A program made the translations under genes and the position numbers. The notes under the pieces were generated by a model. That model saw nothing but the letters and a program-made list of their open reading frames with translations. It did not search any database and was not told the DNA's origin. From CAVQHY01 sp963712465 (GTDB lineage Bacteria > Actinomycetota > Thermoleophilia > Gaiellales > Gaiellaceae), in assembly GCA_963712465.1 (NCBI GenBank), contig CAVQHY010000011.1, positions 62,001-126,000 of the forward strand: a stretch of 64,000 nt of DNA, read 5' to 3'. Of this stretch, positions 56,127 to 64,000 are shown piece by piece. Numbering within the stretch: the first letter of the stretch is position 1; every line of letters begins with the position of its first letter.

Positions 56127-57233
56127 CTACGGCGCAAGGTCGTAGGGAAAGTCGGTTAGGACCTTGCAGCCGTCGTCGGTGACGAGGACGAGGTCCTCGA
56201 GGCGGCAGCCGCCGAAGGACGGCCGGTAGAGGCCCGGCTCGATCGCGATCACGTCGCCGGGGACGAGCGGCTCGACGCCGATGCGGTGAAGGTACGGGGT
56301 CTCGTGCACCTCGAGGCCGACTCCGTGGCCGAGCGAGTGGTTGAAGCCCTCGTCGAGCGGCTCGCCCGGCTGCTTCGTCAGCTGCGTCGGATAGCCCGAG
56401 GCCTCGAAGACGTCGCAGGCGAGCCGGTGGAGCTCCGCGCCCGTCACTCCGGGTCGCACGGACTCGACGGATCGCTCGAGTGCCTCCCGCGCCAGGCGGT
56501 GGTACTCCACGAGCTCCGCAGGGGGCTCGCCGACGCAGAAGGTCCGCGTCATGTCGGCGAAGCAGCCGGAGGCGGCGTCGCGCGGGAAGAGGTCGACGAC
56601 GACGGGCTCGCCCTCGGCGATCGGGCCGTGGCCCTCCTCGTGCCCGATCGCGCTCTGCGCGCCGTGGGCAACGATCGGCACCTCCTCGGCCAGAACGCGC
56701 TCCGCGGCGAACACGTCGAGCACACGGCCCTGGAGATGCTCGCACGTGATGCCCGGGCCGCCACGAAGGCCTTCGCGCACAGCGTCCATCGCCCGCTCGG
56801 CGGCGCGTTGAGCCCGGCAGATGCCCTCGAGCTCGACGGGCGATTTCGAGCGCCGGCGATCGCGGAAGAGCTCCGGCTCCGGCCTGACCTCGACGGCGCC
56901 CGCACGGAGGTGCTCGGCGACGGCGAGCGGGAACCCAAACGGCACGACAGCGACGCTGAGTCCGATGGCCCGGCAGGCGCGGAGCGACAGTTCCTGCAGC
57001 AGTTCGTCCCACTCGAGCCGGGCTTCGATCAGCTCGTCGATCCCGAGGGCTTCGAACGGTTGGACGGCGAGGCCGTCGAGGTGCTCGAGCCGGGGCAGCT
57101 CGAGCGAGCTCACGAATGCGTGCCGTGCACCGTCCTTCTCGACGTAGACGAACGGGTCGCCGATCGCGACGGGAATCTCGTGGCGAAGCTCCGGTGAGCG
57201 AATCGTGTCCGCGACGATGAGGACGTCGGGCAT
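56127..57233 (-). CDS. M24 family Xaa-Pro aminopeptidase
   Basis: 368 residues. Creatinase/prolidase N-domain, then the pita-bread domain with metal ligands Asp (VVVDLFPRD), Asp (CFADMTRTFCVGEP), His (FNHSLGHGVGLEVHE), Glu (DVIAIEPGLYRP) and Glu (GCRLEDLVLVTDDG). All five are present. It removes N-terminal residues before proline or cleaves X-Pro dipeptides. Convergent with the M16 gene (8-nt gap). Confidence 0.93.
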   Translation of the reverse strand: MPDVLIVADTIRSPELRHEIPVAIGDPFVYVEKDGARHAFVSSLELPRLEHLDGLAVQPFEALGIDELIEARLEWDELLQELSLRACRAIGLSVAVVPFGFPLAVAEHLRAGAVEVRPEPELFRDRRRSKSPVELEGICRAQRAAERAMDAVREGLRGGPGITCEHLQGRVLDVFAAERVLAEEVPIVAHGAQSAIGHEEGHGPIAEGEPVVVDLFPRDAASGCFADMTRTFCVGEPPAELVEYHRLAREALERSVESVRPGVTGAELHRLACDVFEASGYPTQLTKQPGEPLDEGFNHSLGHGVGLEVHETPYLHRIGVEPLVPGDVIAIEPGLYRPSFGGCRLEDLVLVTDDGCKVLTDFPYDLAP

Positions 57234-57274
57234 CGCGCCAGCCTAGCGGCAGCGCTCGGGTAGATTCCGACGAG

Positions 57275-58426
57275 GTGAAGGACGTCCTCGAGCGCGCACA
57301 GGATCTGGTCGACCTCTACGACCGCGAGCTCGCTGACCTCGTGCCGCCCGGAGCCGAGCTCTTCGACGCCCACGTCCATGTCGGCCGCGACATCGACGGG
57401 TTCGTCGCGCCGCTCGACGAGCTGACGGCGTTCCTCGGCCGGTACGGGGTCACCGGAGCGTTTGCGTTCTGCCTCGACGAGCCCGACCGCCACCCTGCGT
57501 TCCGCGCGGCCAACGACCGGACGCTCGAGGCAGCCGAACGGGCAGGCGGACTGCTCGTCCCGTTCGTCCGGCTCGACCTCGCGGAGTCGCCACTTGAGGA
57601 GGCGATCCGGTGCCTCGACCGCGGCGCGCGCGGGATCAAGCTCCACCCCCGCTCCCAGGCGTTCCAGCTCGACGACGGGCGGCTCGTGCCGGTGTTCGAG
57701 CTGGCCGCCGCCCAGCGCGTCCCGATCCTGATCCACGGTGGACGCGGCCTGCCGCCGATCGCCCACCACCTGCGGCAGCTCGTCGATGCGAATCCCGGGA
57801 CGACGCTGATCGTCGCGCACGGGGGCATCGCCGACCTCGCGGCGCTCTCGCAGGAGTTCGCCGGGCACCCCGGGGTCTTCTTCGACACGTCGATGTGGAG
57901 CGCCGTCGACCTGCTCGACGTCTTCTCACGAATCCCTCCCGAGCAGGTGCTGTACGCCTCCGACTACCCGTACGGCCTGCAGCCGGACGCGCTAACCCTG
58001 TGCGTTCGCACTGCGCTCCTCGCGGGCCTGTCCGAGGAGCAGGTCCGCAACGTGCTCGGCCGCCAGGCCCGACGCATTGCCGCGGGTGAGGAACCCGTGC
58101 CGCCGTCGGTGCCGCTCGGGCCCGGGACGCTCGGCCAGCCGCTCGCGCTGATCCGGATCCACAACTATCTGACGATGGCGACGCCGCTTCTCTGGACGCG
58201 GCAGCCGGACACGGTCGGCGTCCTTGGGCTCGCTCTCAACGCCTGCGCCGAGAGCGACGGACATGTGGAAGCGTGCGAGCGGATCGCCGCGCTCGTCGCC
58301 TGCGCGAGCGACCTCTGGCGCCTGCTGCCCGAGTTCGGCGACGAGGCAGAGCAGACGCGCCACAGGCGAGCCACGTTTCGGCTCGTGCACCTCGCCCACA
58401 TCCTCGCCGTCACCACGATCGACTGA
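57275..58426 (+). CDS. Amidohydrolase family (TIM-barrel) metal-dependent hydrolase
   Basis: 383 residues, GTG start. Amidohydrolase-2 motifs: ELFDAHVHVGRDIDGF (HxH), GIKLHPRSQAF, ILIHGGRGLPP, LIVAHGGIADL and VLYASDYPYGLQPDAL (the catalytic Asp). A ~100-residue helical C-terminal extension (IRIHNYLTMATPLLW) lies beyond the barrel. Decarboxylase or hydrolase of a carboxylate is likely; substrate unknown. Confidence 0.9.
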   Translation: MKDVLERAQDLVDLYDRELADLVPPGAELFDAHVHVGRDIDGFVAPLDELTAFLGRYGVTGAFAFCLDEPDRHPAFRAANDRTLEAAERAGGLLVPFVRLDLAESPLEEAIRCLDRGARGIKLHPRSQAFQLDDGRLVPVFELAAAQRVPILIHGGRGLPPIAHHLRQLVDANPGTTLIVAHGGIADLAALSQEFAGHPGVFFDTSMWSAVDLLDVFSRIPPEQVLYASDYPYGLQPDALTLCVRTALLAGLSEEQVRNVLGRQARRIAAGEEPVPPSVPLGPGTLGQPLALIRIHNYLTMATPLLWTRQPDTVGVLGLALNACAESDGHVEACERIAALVACASDLWRLLPEFGDEAEQTRHRRATFRLVHLAHILAVTTID

Positions 58427-58461
58427 ACGACTCCACCGATCTGCCGCACACGGCCTGGTGA

Positions 58462-58475
58462 CCCACCCGGGTGGG
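58462..58475. terminator. Palindrome after the amidohydrolase gene
   Basis: CCCACCCGGGTGGG, perfect 14-bp palindrome 35 nt after the stop and 24 nt before the next start region. Could form a short hairpin; function tentative. Confidence 0.35.
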
Positions 58476-58499
58476 ACCTTAGCGCGCATGCGCGCGACG

Positions 58500-59072
58500 A
58501 TGGGTCACGATTCACGCGACATGTGTGCCGAGACTGCGCCTGCGGGACGCGTCGGGGTCATCGTGCTCGCGGCAGGAGCGGCGACGCGCTTCGGCGCGCC
58601 GAAGCAGCGGATCCTGCTGCCCCACGTGCTCGCGCGCGTCGCCGAGGCCGCTGTCGGCGAGATCGTCGTGGTCGAGGGCGCGTACCCGCTCGGCACGGTG
58701 ACAGGCGCCCGGGTCGTCCGCGCATCCGAATGGGACCGTGGCCCCGGTGCCTCTCTGCGCGCCGGACTGAGCGCACTGAGCGTCGGCATGCAGGCCGCCG
58801 TCGTCCTGCTGGCAGACGGCCCGCGCATCTCCCCAGGGGCCATTGACCGCGTTCTCATGTTTTGGCGGGAGTCGCCGGGAGTGACGTTCGCGGCGAGCTA
58901 CGGAGGCGTGCGGGGCCATCCGGTCGTGCTCGGCCGAAGCAGCTGGGCCACCGTCCCCGACCGGGGACTTCGCGACCTGCCGGCCCAACTCGTCCCCTGT
59001 GACGACCTCGGGTCCCCCGAAGACGTCGACACGCCCGCGGATCTCGAACGCCTTGGATTGGGCGAGGAATAG
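58500..59072 (+). CDS. MobA-like nucleotidyltransferase
   Basis: 190 residues from ATG 58500; ATGs at 58488 and 58521 are also in frame. The NTP-transferase signature is VIVLAAGAATRFGAPKQ, followed by EIVVVEGAYP, VVLLADGPRISPGAID and SYGGVRGHPVVLGRSSW. This matches the MobA/MocA group that attaches nucleotides to molybdopterin, or related sugar-phosphate nucleotidyltransferases. No molybdoenzyme is nearby. Confidence 0.82.
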   Translation: MGHDSRDMCAETAPAGRVGVIVLAAGAATRFGAPKQRILLPHVLARVAEAAVGEIVVVEGAYPLGTVTGARVVRASEWDRGPGASLRAGLSALSVGMQAAVVLLADGPRISPGAIDRVLMFWRESPGVTFAASYGGVRGHPVVLGRSSWATVPDRGLRDLPAQLVPCDDLGSPEDVDTPADLERLGLGEE

Positions 59073-59099
59073 CGCGGCCAATCCCGTACTAGACGGGAC

Positions 59100-59558
59100 G
59101 TGAACGCCGTCGCCGAGACCCCCAAGGCCGCGCGGCCCGGACGTGGCCTGCTCGCGATCGCGATCGCCGCTCTCGTCCTGTCGATTGCCGCGATCGCAGC
59201 GATCGTTCTCTTCTTTCTGTCGGACAGCGCCCGCGACTCGACCTTCGATCGTCTCGACGCTGCGTCGCCGGCCGACGTGAGCGCCGCCGAGACGGCCGCC
59301 GTCGCCGCGTCCGCCCGGGCGGACGAGGCGTTGCGCCGGGCCGGGCAGGGACCGACGGCCGCAGACGTCGACAAGCTGCGGGCCGACGTTTCCAACTTCG
59401 CGCTCGAGCTCGCGTCGCTCCGAACGGCCCTCAGCGACACGAGGGCTCAGCTGGCAGCGCAATGCGACTGGGCGCGTCTTCAGGAGACCAACGCAGCTGG
59501 CACGTCGCTCGCGAACGTCTTCGACGACTTCGTGCAGACCGTGTGCCCGAGCGGCTGA
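59100..59558 (+). CDS. Membrane-anchored coiled-coil protein
   Basis: 152 residues, GTG start. One membrane helix (LLAIAIAALVLSIAAIAAIV) then an extracytoplasmic Ala-rich coiled coil (SAAETAAVAASARADEALRR, DKLRADVSNFALELASLRTA). Ends with a Cys-containing tail. No family recognised. It precedes the HTH/LytR_C gene by 13 nt and is probably in its operon. Confidence 0.75.
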   Translation: MNAVAETPKAARPGRGLLAIAIAALVLSIAAIAAIVLFFLSDSARDSTFDRLDAASPADVSAAETAAVAASARADEALRRAGQGPTAADVDKLRADVSNFALELASLRTALSDTRAQLAAQCDWARLQETNAAGTSLANVFDDFVQTVCPSG

Positions 59559-59571
59559 CCCCGGGAGAGCC

Positions 59572-60282
59572 GTGACGCAGGTCGAGGTACCCGCACCGCC
59601 GCCCGACCTCGGATCGACCACGGAACCGTCGGCGCTTGCGTCGGCTCGGCTCCGCCGCAGGATCACGATCGAGCAGGCGGCGGCACAGGCCGGTCTGACC
59701 GTCGACGAGGTGCGGTCGCTCGAGGAGAACCGCGTGTGGCGGTTCCCGTCGACAGGCGACGCGATCGCTGTGGCGATCGTGTACGCGACGTCCCTCGGGG
59801 TCTCGGCGCGCGAGGCGCGGAGGCTCGCACGGCTCCCCGTCGGGCGGCGCCTGATCGAGGCCTGGTCGCTTCGCCGTTGGCTCGCCGTTCTCGCATTTGC
59901 CGCCGCCTGCCTTGCCATCCTCTGGTTCGTCCTCGGCGAGCTGCGTTCACAGCAGCCACAGACGGTTGTCGTCGCGTCGTCGCCGGCCTCCGAGCCCGCG
60001 GCGCCGCTGCCTCAGCGGTGGCAGATCCAGGTCGATGTCTACAACGGCACGAGAGAAGGCGGAGCAGCTACGAGGCTGGCCGACCAGGTAGCCGGTCTCG
60101 CCTACAAGGTCGGCGCCGTTGGCAACGCGCGCCGACGGGACTACGAGGAGACGCGCGTCTACTTCCCGCCTGGCGGCAGGCCGATCGCCGAGCGCCTCGC
60201 GCGAGAGCTCGGTGTCAAGACCGCAGCGCTTCCCGACGGGGACGACCCGCGCAGGCTCGTCGTCATCGTCGGTACGCGCTGA
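59572..60282 (+). CDS. RodZ-like HTH-membrane-LytR_C fusion protein
   Basis: 236 residues. N-terminal HTH resembling RodZ (LRRRITIEQAAAQAGLTVDE, VRSLEENRVWRFPS), one membrane helix (WLAVLAFAAACLAILWFVL), and a C-terminal LytR_C domain (WQIQVDVYNGTREGGAATRL, LAYKVGAVGNARRRDYEET). RodZ links MreB to the cell wall; LytR_C occurs in wall-teichoic/arabinogalactan ligases. The combination suggests coupling of cytoplasmic structure to the envelope. GTG start. Ends 20 nt inside the convergent histidine kinase gene. Confidence 0.8.
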   Translation: MTQVEVPAPPPDLGSTTEPSALASARLRRRITIEQAAAQAGLTVDEVRSLEENRVWRFPSTGDAIAVAIVYATSLGVSAREARRLARLPVGRRLIEAWSLRRWLAVLAFAAACLAILWFVLGELRSQQPQTVVVASSPASEPAAPLPQRWQIQVDVYNGTREGGAATRLADQVAGLAYKVGAVGNARRRDYEETRVYFPPGGRPIAERLARELGVKTAALPDGDDPRRLVVIVGTR

Positions 60283-61669
60283 CGGGAAGTGCCGCGCCCG
60301 CGGCGCGGAACCGGAGGCCGACGTCGAGCCCACCGGCGGGGCTGATGCCGAGCTCCACCTCGCCACCGTCGGCGACGATCAGCCGTCGCACGATGGCGAG
60401 TCCGAGACCCGAGCCCTGGCCGACGGCGTCGCCCCGCCAGAAGCGATCGAACGCCCTGGCTCGCTCTTCGGCGCTCATGCCCGGCCCCTCGTCGAGAACG
60501 TGGAGCTCGACCCACCCGCCCGCTCGGGCGCTGCTGACCGCGATGGCCGTGCCGGCAGGCGCTACCTCGAGCGCATTGGAGAGGAGGTTGTCGAGGATCT
60601 GCTCGACACGCCCCGGTGTCGTCCGGGCACGCAGATCGTTTCCGAGAACGGCGCGGAGATCGACGCCTCGCTCCGACGCCAGCGCCGACCAGGCGGCGAG
60701 TCGCTCCTCGACGACGGAGGCGAGGTCGAGCTCAGCCGTCGCAGTGGACTGGCGGTCAGCGCGGGCCAGCTCCAAGAGCGCGTCGACCAGACGCGAGAGC
60801 CGTGACACCTCGACGAGCGCGCCCTCGAGGTCGTCCTGCCCCGCCGGAGCAACGTCCCGCTCGAGGTTCTCGAGCCGCAGACGAAGCGCCGTCAGCGGAG
60901 TGCGGAGCTGGTGCGAAGCGTCGGCGACGAAGGCCTCCTGCGAGTCCAGGAGCTCTCCGAGCTTGCCGACCATCTCGTTGAACTCCTGGGCGAGGCGTCG
61001 CACTTCGGGCGGGCCGGCTTCCTCGGACGCTCTGGCCGACAGATCTCCTGCGCCCGCCCGTGCCGCCGCCTTCTCCACCTCGGCCAGCGGTCTCGCGATC
61101 GAGCGGGCAAATCGGAGACCGACGAGTGTCGCAGCGGCAAGGACGACCGCCGCGATCGCAGCCAGCATGAGCCAGTAGCGATGGACGCGAGCGTCGACGG
61201 CCGAGGTCGGGTAGGTAATGCGAACGGCTCCATGGACGACGCCCCCTGATGCGACCGGCACCGCGACGTAGAGAAGGTCCCGCCCGAGCGTGCTCGAGTG
61301 ACGAACTCCGGTCGAGACGTCGCCCGCGAGTGCCGAACGGATCTCCGGGCGAGATGCGAACGAGGTCGTCCCCCGGACGGTCGGGTTCGAGTCTACGAGT
61401 GCGTCACCGTACGAGTCGACGATGACAACGCGCCCGCCCGTCGCGGCCTGATAGCGAAGCGCGACCGCGCCGAGCGCCGAAGTTCCCCGATCGGTTCCGC
61501 TCTGGAGCACGTCCTCCGAAAGCGACGCCATCGCCACTGCGTCACGTTCGACCTTCGCAGAGAGGTCCCGGCGTTCGTTCCGCGCGTCCGCGATTCCGAG
61601 CGGAACCATGAGGACGACCAGCACGAAGATGGTCAGCGACAGGTAGCTGAGGAGGAGGCGACGGCTCAC
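60263..61669 (-). CDS. Two-component sensor histidine kinase
   Basis: 468 residues from the GTG that overlaps the response regulator stop (GTGA). Two membrane helices (LLLSYLSLTIFVLVVLMVPL; YWLMLAAIAAVVLAAATLVG) bracket an extracytoplasmic sensor, then HAMP (RSIARPLAEVEKAAARAGAG), the H-box FVADASHQLRTPLTALRLRL, N-box QILDNLLSNALEVAP, and G-boxes LDEGPGMSAEER and GQGSGLGLAIVRRL. Autophosphorylates on His and passes phosphate to the partner regulator. Ligand unknown. Confidence 0.94.
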   Translation of the reverse strand: MSRRLLLSYLSLTIFVLVVLMVPLGIADARNERRDLSAKVERDAVAMASLSEDVLQSGTDRGTSALGAVALRYQAATGGRVVIVDSYGDALVDSNPTVRGTTSFASRPEIRSALAGDVSTGVRHSSTLGRDLLYVAVPVASGGVVHGAVRITYPTSAVDARVHRYWLMLAAIAAVVLAAATLVGLRFARSIARPLAEVEKAAARAGAGDLSARASEEAGPPEVRRLAQEFNEMVGKLGELLDSQEAFVADASHQLRTPLTALRLRLENLERDVAPAGQDDLEGALVEVSRLSRLVDALLELARADRQSTATAELDLASVVEERLAAWSALASERGVDLRAVLGNDLRARTTPGRVEQILDNLLSNALEVAPAGTAIAVSSARAGGWVELHVLDEGPGMSAEERARAFDRFWRGDAVGQGSGLGLAIVRRLIVADGGEVELGISPAGGLDVGLRFRAAGAALPVSAYRR

Positions 61670-62328
61670 GGCGCCGGTCGCAGGCGGAAACCGACCCCAC
61701 GTACGGTCTCCACCCACCCGGGGTCGCCGAGCTTCTTGCGAATTGATGCGACGTGTACGTCGAGCGTCTTCGTCGTCCCGAGCCAATGCGTGTCCCAGAC
61801 CTCCTCGAGGATCTGCCGACGACTGATCACGGCGCCCGCGTCGGACGCGAGAAGCGCAAGCAGGTCGAACTCCTTCACCGTCAGGCCGAGCTCACGCCCG
61901 TCGAGCGTCGCGCGCCGCGAGCGCGGGTCAACCTCGAGCGCACCCACGCGCAGCGGCCCAGCCGCCACGTCGGCCCGCGGGGCCGTGCGGCGCATGACAG
62001 CCCGGATGCGAGCGACGAGCTCGCGGAAGCCGAAGGGCTTGACGATGTAGTCGTCCGCGCCCAATTCGAGCCCGACGACTCGGTCGACCTCCTCGCCGCG
62101 GGCGGTGACAACGATGATCGGCACGCGGGAGCGGCCCCTCAGAGTGCGACAGACTTCGTAGCCGTCGACGTCCGGGAGACGGAGGTCGAGCAGAACGAGG
62201 TCCGGCTCGGGCGCCTCGAGCGCCTCGAGGCCCGTGGCGACTCGGCTGACCTCGAAGCCCTCGCGGCGCAGGCCCTCCGCGAGGGGCACGGCGATCGCGT
62301 CCTCGTCCTCGACGAGCAGAACCTTCAC
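61666..62328 (-). CDS. OmpR/PhoB family response regulator
   Basis: 220 residues from the GTG at 62328. Receiver domain: VKVLLVEDEDAIAVPLAEGL, phospho-acceptor Asp in LVLLDLRLPDVDGYEV, VVTARGEEVDRVVGLELGAD, IVKPFGFRELVARI. DNA-binding winged helix: LTVKEFDLLALLASDAGAVI and KTLDVHVASIRKKLGDPGW. Upstream of and coupled to the kinase. Two 10-bp direct repeats 21 bp apart lie in the divergent region ahead of the apbE operon and are probable binding sites. Confidence 0.95.
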   Translation of the reverse strand: MKVLLVEDEDAIAVPLAEGLRREGFEVSRVATGLEALEAPEPDLVLLDLRLPDVDGYEVCRTLRGRSRVPIIVVTARGEEVDRVVGLELGADDYIVKPFGFRELVARIRAVMRRTAPRADVAAGPLRVGALEVDPRSRRATLDGRELGLTVKEFDLLALLASDAGAVISRRQILEEVWDTHWLGTTKTLDVHVASIRKKLGDPGWVETVRGVGFRLRPAP

Positions 62329-62376
62329 GATCCGGATCGTCGCACGGCCCAACGTCGCTGTGTCGCGCCTTGGCGA

Positions 62377-62407
62377 AAGCCTTACCAGCCTCTGGAGAAG
62401 CTTTACC
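62377..62407. promoter_or_regulatory. Candidate response-regulator binding site
   Basis: AAGCCTTACC (62377-62386) and AAGCTTTACC (62398-62407), start-to-start 21 bp, one mismatch. Direct repeats separated by two helical turns are typical for OmpR-family dimers. Placed between the two-component genes and the apbE operon. Confidence 0.5.
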
Positions 62408-62476
62408 GCCGGCTCGCCCGGGGTTTCCCGGCGTCCTCGTACCGTCGCAAGTGTGCAGCGACAAGGAGGTGCTCGG

Positions 62477-62842
62477 ATGAACCGGAGACACGGACTCTTC
62501 ATCGCCCTCATGCTCGGCGCAGCGGCGGCCGCCGGAACGTTCGCGCTCGCGCGAACGACTGCCGTCGGTGCCGGCTCGTCGTCGACGGTGAAAGTGTCGG
62601 ATGCGGCTATCGCTCGCTGGAGCAGCCAGCTCGATCACAACGAGGCATCCCTCAGAAAGGCCCTGGCGAGCAAACCGCCGAAGCTCCCGAAGATTCCACG
62701 AGCTGGCGCAACGTCCACGGCGCCTGACACACAGGTCGTCTATGTCCACGCGGAGCCAACCGTCGTCACGGCGCACGCAGGCGGCGATGACGAGCACGAG
62801 TCCGGCGTGGCCGACGGTGAGGAGTCGGAGCTCGATGACTAA
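62477..62842 (+). CDS. Exported/anchored small protein, first gene of the apbE operon
   Basis: 121 residues, ATG with AAGGAGGTG upstream. Leader/anchor HGLFIALMLGAAAAAGTFAL, then a polar domain (SDAAIARWSSQLDHNEASLR, KLPKIPRAGATSTAP), ending acidic (GGDDEHESGVADGEESELDD). No family recognised. Overlaps the next gene by 8 nt. Context with apbE suggests a small partner of a flavin-linked redox system. Confidence 0.7.
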   Translation: MNRRHGLFIALMLGAAAAAGTFALARTTAVGAGSSSTVKVSDAAIARWSSQLDHNEASLRKALASKPPKLPKIPRAGATSTAPDTQVVYVHAEPTVVTAHAGGDDEHESGVADGEESELDD

Positions 62843-63176
62843 CCACGTCGTTCGCCTCTACGCTCTCGCGGCGACCCTGCTGGTGTTCTTCGTGGCCTGG
62901 GGTGCGATCGCGGCGCGCCCCTGGAAGGCGGCGACGACGTCGGCGGGCCAGGACCCGCGCGTCGCTGCACTGCGGACGCGCGAGCTCCAGCTCAGAGGAG
63001 ACGCTCTCGCCGTACAGCGGGTCGTGAACCATCGCTGGGCCGTCTACCGGGTGAAGCTCGCGCAGCGCACGAAGCAAATTGCGACGGCGAAGCATGCAGC
63101 CACGGTCGCCGCCGCCCAGGCGCCGGCCGTACGTGTCGTGACGCTGCCGCCCGTCACCGTGACGAGAACTTCATGA
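62835..63176 (+). CDS. Small membrane-anchored protein, second gene of the apbE operon
   Basis: 113 residues. One N-terminal membrane helix (LYALAATLLVFFVAWGAIAA), then a helical extracytoplasmic part (PRVAALRTRELQLRGDALAV, QRVVNHRWAVYRVKLAQRTK). No FMN-binding motif is evident. Its stop overlaps the apbE start (ATGA). Function unknown. Confidence 0.7.
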   Translation: MTNHVVRLYALAATLLVFFVAWGAIAARPWKAATTSAGQDPRVAALRTRELQLRGDALAVQRVVNHRWAVYRVKLAQRTKQIATAKHAATVAAAQAPAVRVVTLPPVTVTRTS

Positions 63177-64000
63177 GTGAGCGCCACGTCTTCGCGGCAA
63201 TGGGCACGCAGGTCGAGCTCCTGCTCGACGCCCCCGTCGGAGTCGAATCTCTGCTCGCGCTCTCGTCGGCCGAAGCCGAGTTCCACCGGCTCGAGGCGCT
63301 CCTCTCGCGCTTCCGGCCGGATTCGGAGCTCGCGGCCCTGAACCGGTGCGGCACTCTGTGCGCGGGGCCCGACCTCGCCGCCGTCGTCGAGCTCGCTCTC
63401 GAGGCACGCGAGCGAACCGGCGGCCGCTTCGATCCGACCGTGCACGACGCGCTCGTGGCCGCGGGCTACGACCGCACGTTCGAGGAGATCGCCCCCGAGG
63501 GCGACGCGTCCCCTTCCCGCTCCCGGTGCGGCGGTCGCGCCACAGTCGACCCTTTCACCCGGAGGATCGACCTCGAGCCCGGCATCCGGCTCGACCTCGG
63601 CGGGATCGCGAAGGGCTACGCGGTCGACCGCGCCTGCGCGATCCTCGCCGGAGCCGGCCGTTGCCTGGTCAACGCGGGCGGCGACCTCGCCGCGCAAGGT
63701 CGGTGGCCGGTCGGCGTCGAGACGCCCGGTGGCCGGCTCACGCTCGAGCTCGACGGCGGCGCCCTCGCGACCTCCGGCCGCGACCGTCGCCGCTGGCTCC
63801 GAGGCGGCGAGGAGCGCCATCACCTGATCGATCCCGCCACAGGCGAGCCCGCCGCGAGCGACCTCCTGCGCGTCACGGTCTTCGCAGACACCGCAGTCGA
63901 GGCGGAGGTCTTGGCCAAGGCCCTCTTCCTCGCCGGCGCCGACGCGGCGAGCGCGGAAGCCGAGCGGCGCGCCATCCCGTCCGTTCTCGTGACCGAGGAT
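63173..64000 (+). CDS. apbE: FAD:protein FMN transferase (3' end outside window)
   Basis: 276 residues visible, open at the right edge. ApbE family: HVFAAMGTQVELLLDAPVGV, EAEFHRLEALLSRFRPDSEL, LNRCGTL, RTGGRFDPTVHDALVAAGYD, LDLGGIAKGYAVDRACAILA, CLVNAGGDLAAQGRWPVGVE and HHLIDPATGEPAASDLL. The region normally containing A-D-x-x-T near the metal site reads AVEAEVLAKALFLAG, with Glu for Asp. The enzyme attaches FMN to Ser/Thr of exported redox proteins. Coupled to the two small genes before it and divergent from the two-component system. Confidence 0.92.
   Translation, partial: MSERHVFAAMGTQVELLLDAPVGVESLLALSSAEAEFHRLEALLSRFRPDSELAALNRCGTLCAGPDLAAVVELALEARERTGGRFDPTVHDALVAAGYDRTFEEIAPEGDASPSRSRCGGRATVDPFTRRIDLEPGIRLDLGGIAKGYAVDRACAILAGAGRCLVNAGGDLAAQGRWPVGVETPGGRLTLELDGGALATSGRDRRRWLRGGEERHHLIDPATGEPAASDLLRVTVFADTAVEAEVLAKALFLAGADAASAEAERRAIPSVLVTED

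Noticed and set aside
1..64000. CRISPR arrays, rRNA and tRNA genes
   Set aside because: No regularly spaced direct repeats with unique spacers and no recognisable tRNA or rRNA sequence were found by eye; the element uses a protein gene, not a tRNA, as att site.

Overview
This 64 kb window is GC-rich, densely packed bacterial DNA with many GTG starts and many 1-4 nt stop/start overlaps. Gene content fits a deep-branching actinobacterium, most plausibly class Thermoleophilia (Gaiellales/Solirubrobacterales-like). Supporting families include the DipZ-type CcdA/thioredoxin fusion, DHA2 exporters with TetR regulators, HTH-TPR regulators, a glutamine-dependent NAD synthetase and a Tad-type pilus ATPase. 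The taxonomic call is inference. I saw no rRNA, tRNA or CRISPR array.

Layout. 1-11.2 kb: the 3' part of a tandemly duplicated zinc-ribbon protein, a PadR operon, a CapA-like protein, a TetR/MFS cassette, a coiled-coil/DUF1800/DUF1501/cupredoxin operon, a TadZ/TadE pair, and two sites of a palindromic intergenic repeat. 11.4-18.7 kb: an M20 amidase, a four-gene minus-strand cluster (metallo-hydrolase-like protein, P450, two GT2 glycosyltransferases), and a coupled multicopper oxidase/ZIP transporter pair with a clear promoter. 18.8-26.5 kb: a GspE-N-domain protein, an HTH-TPR regulator with a divergent 26-residue hydrophobic peptide gene, an SF2 helicase and dipZ.

26.445-36.098 kb is an integrated element of about 9.65 kb, bounded by related 17-bp att sequences. 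It carries a large serine recombinase, an AAA+ ATPase, an HK97-fold major capsid protein, several small zinc-ribbon proteins and cargo-like genes. No terminase, portal, protease or tail gene is visible. It resembles the compact phiRv1 type of prophage-like element or satellite. It sits exactly at the last codons of dipZ, and the recombinase reading frame runs through the att core, so integration exchanges the recombinase C-terminus.

36.1-47.3 kb: DUF202 (probably once directly downstream of dipZ), PAC2, heme A synthase, SelD, a DDAH-like amidinohydrolase, MscL, a thioredoxin-like lipoprotein and an MFS exporter. These are followed by a second HTH-TPR regulator with a 24-residue hydrophobic peptide gene directly downstream, then a divergent promoter leading into a strong RNA hairpin, and a second TetR/MFS cassette. 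47.3-64 kb: an acyl-CoA synthetase, NadE, Mug glycosylase, a nitroreductase, a class V aminotransferase, a frameshifted FAD monooxygenase, M16 and M24 peptidases, an amidohydrolase, a MobA-like nucleotidyltransferase, an HTH/LytR_C membrane protein, and a two-component system divergent from a small operon ending in apbE, which runs off the window.

The most distinctive content is (i) two regulator-plus-mini-peptide loci resembling Firmicutes RRNPP peptide quorum sensing, and (ii) the compact capsid-carrying element whose recombinase gene contains its own att site.
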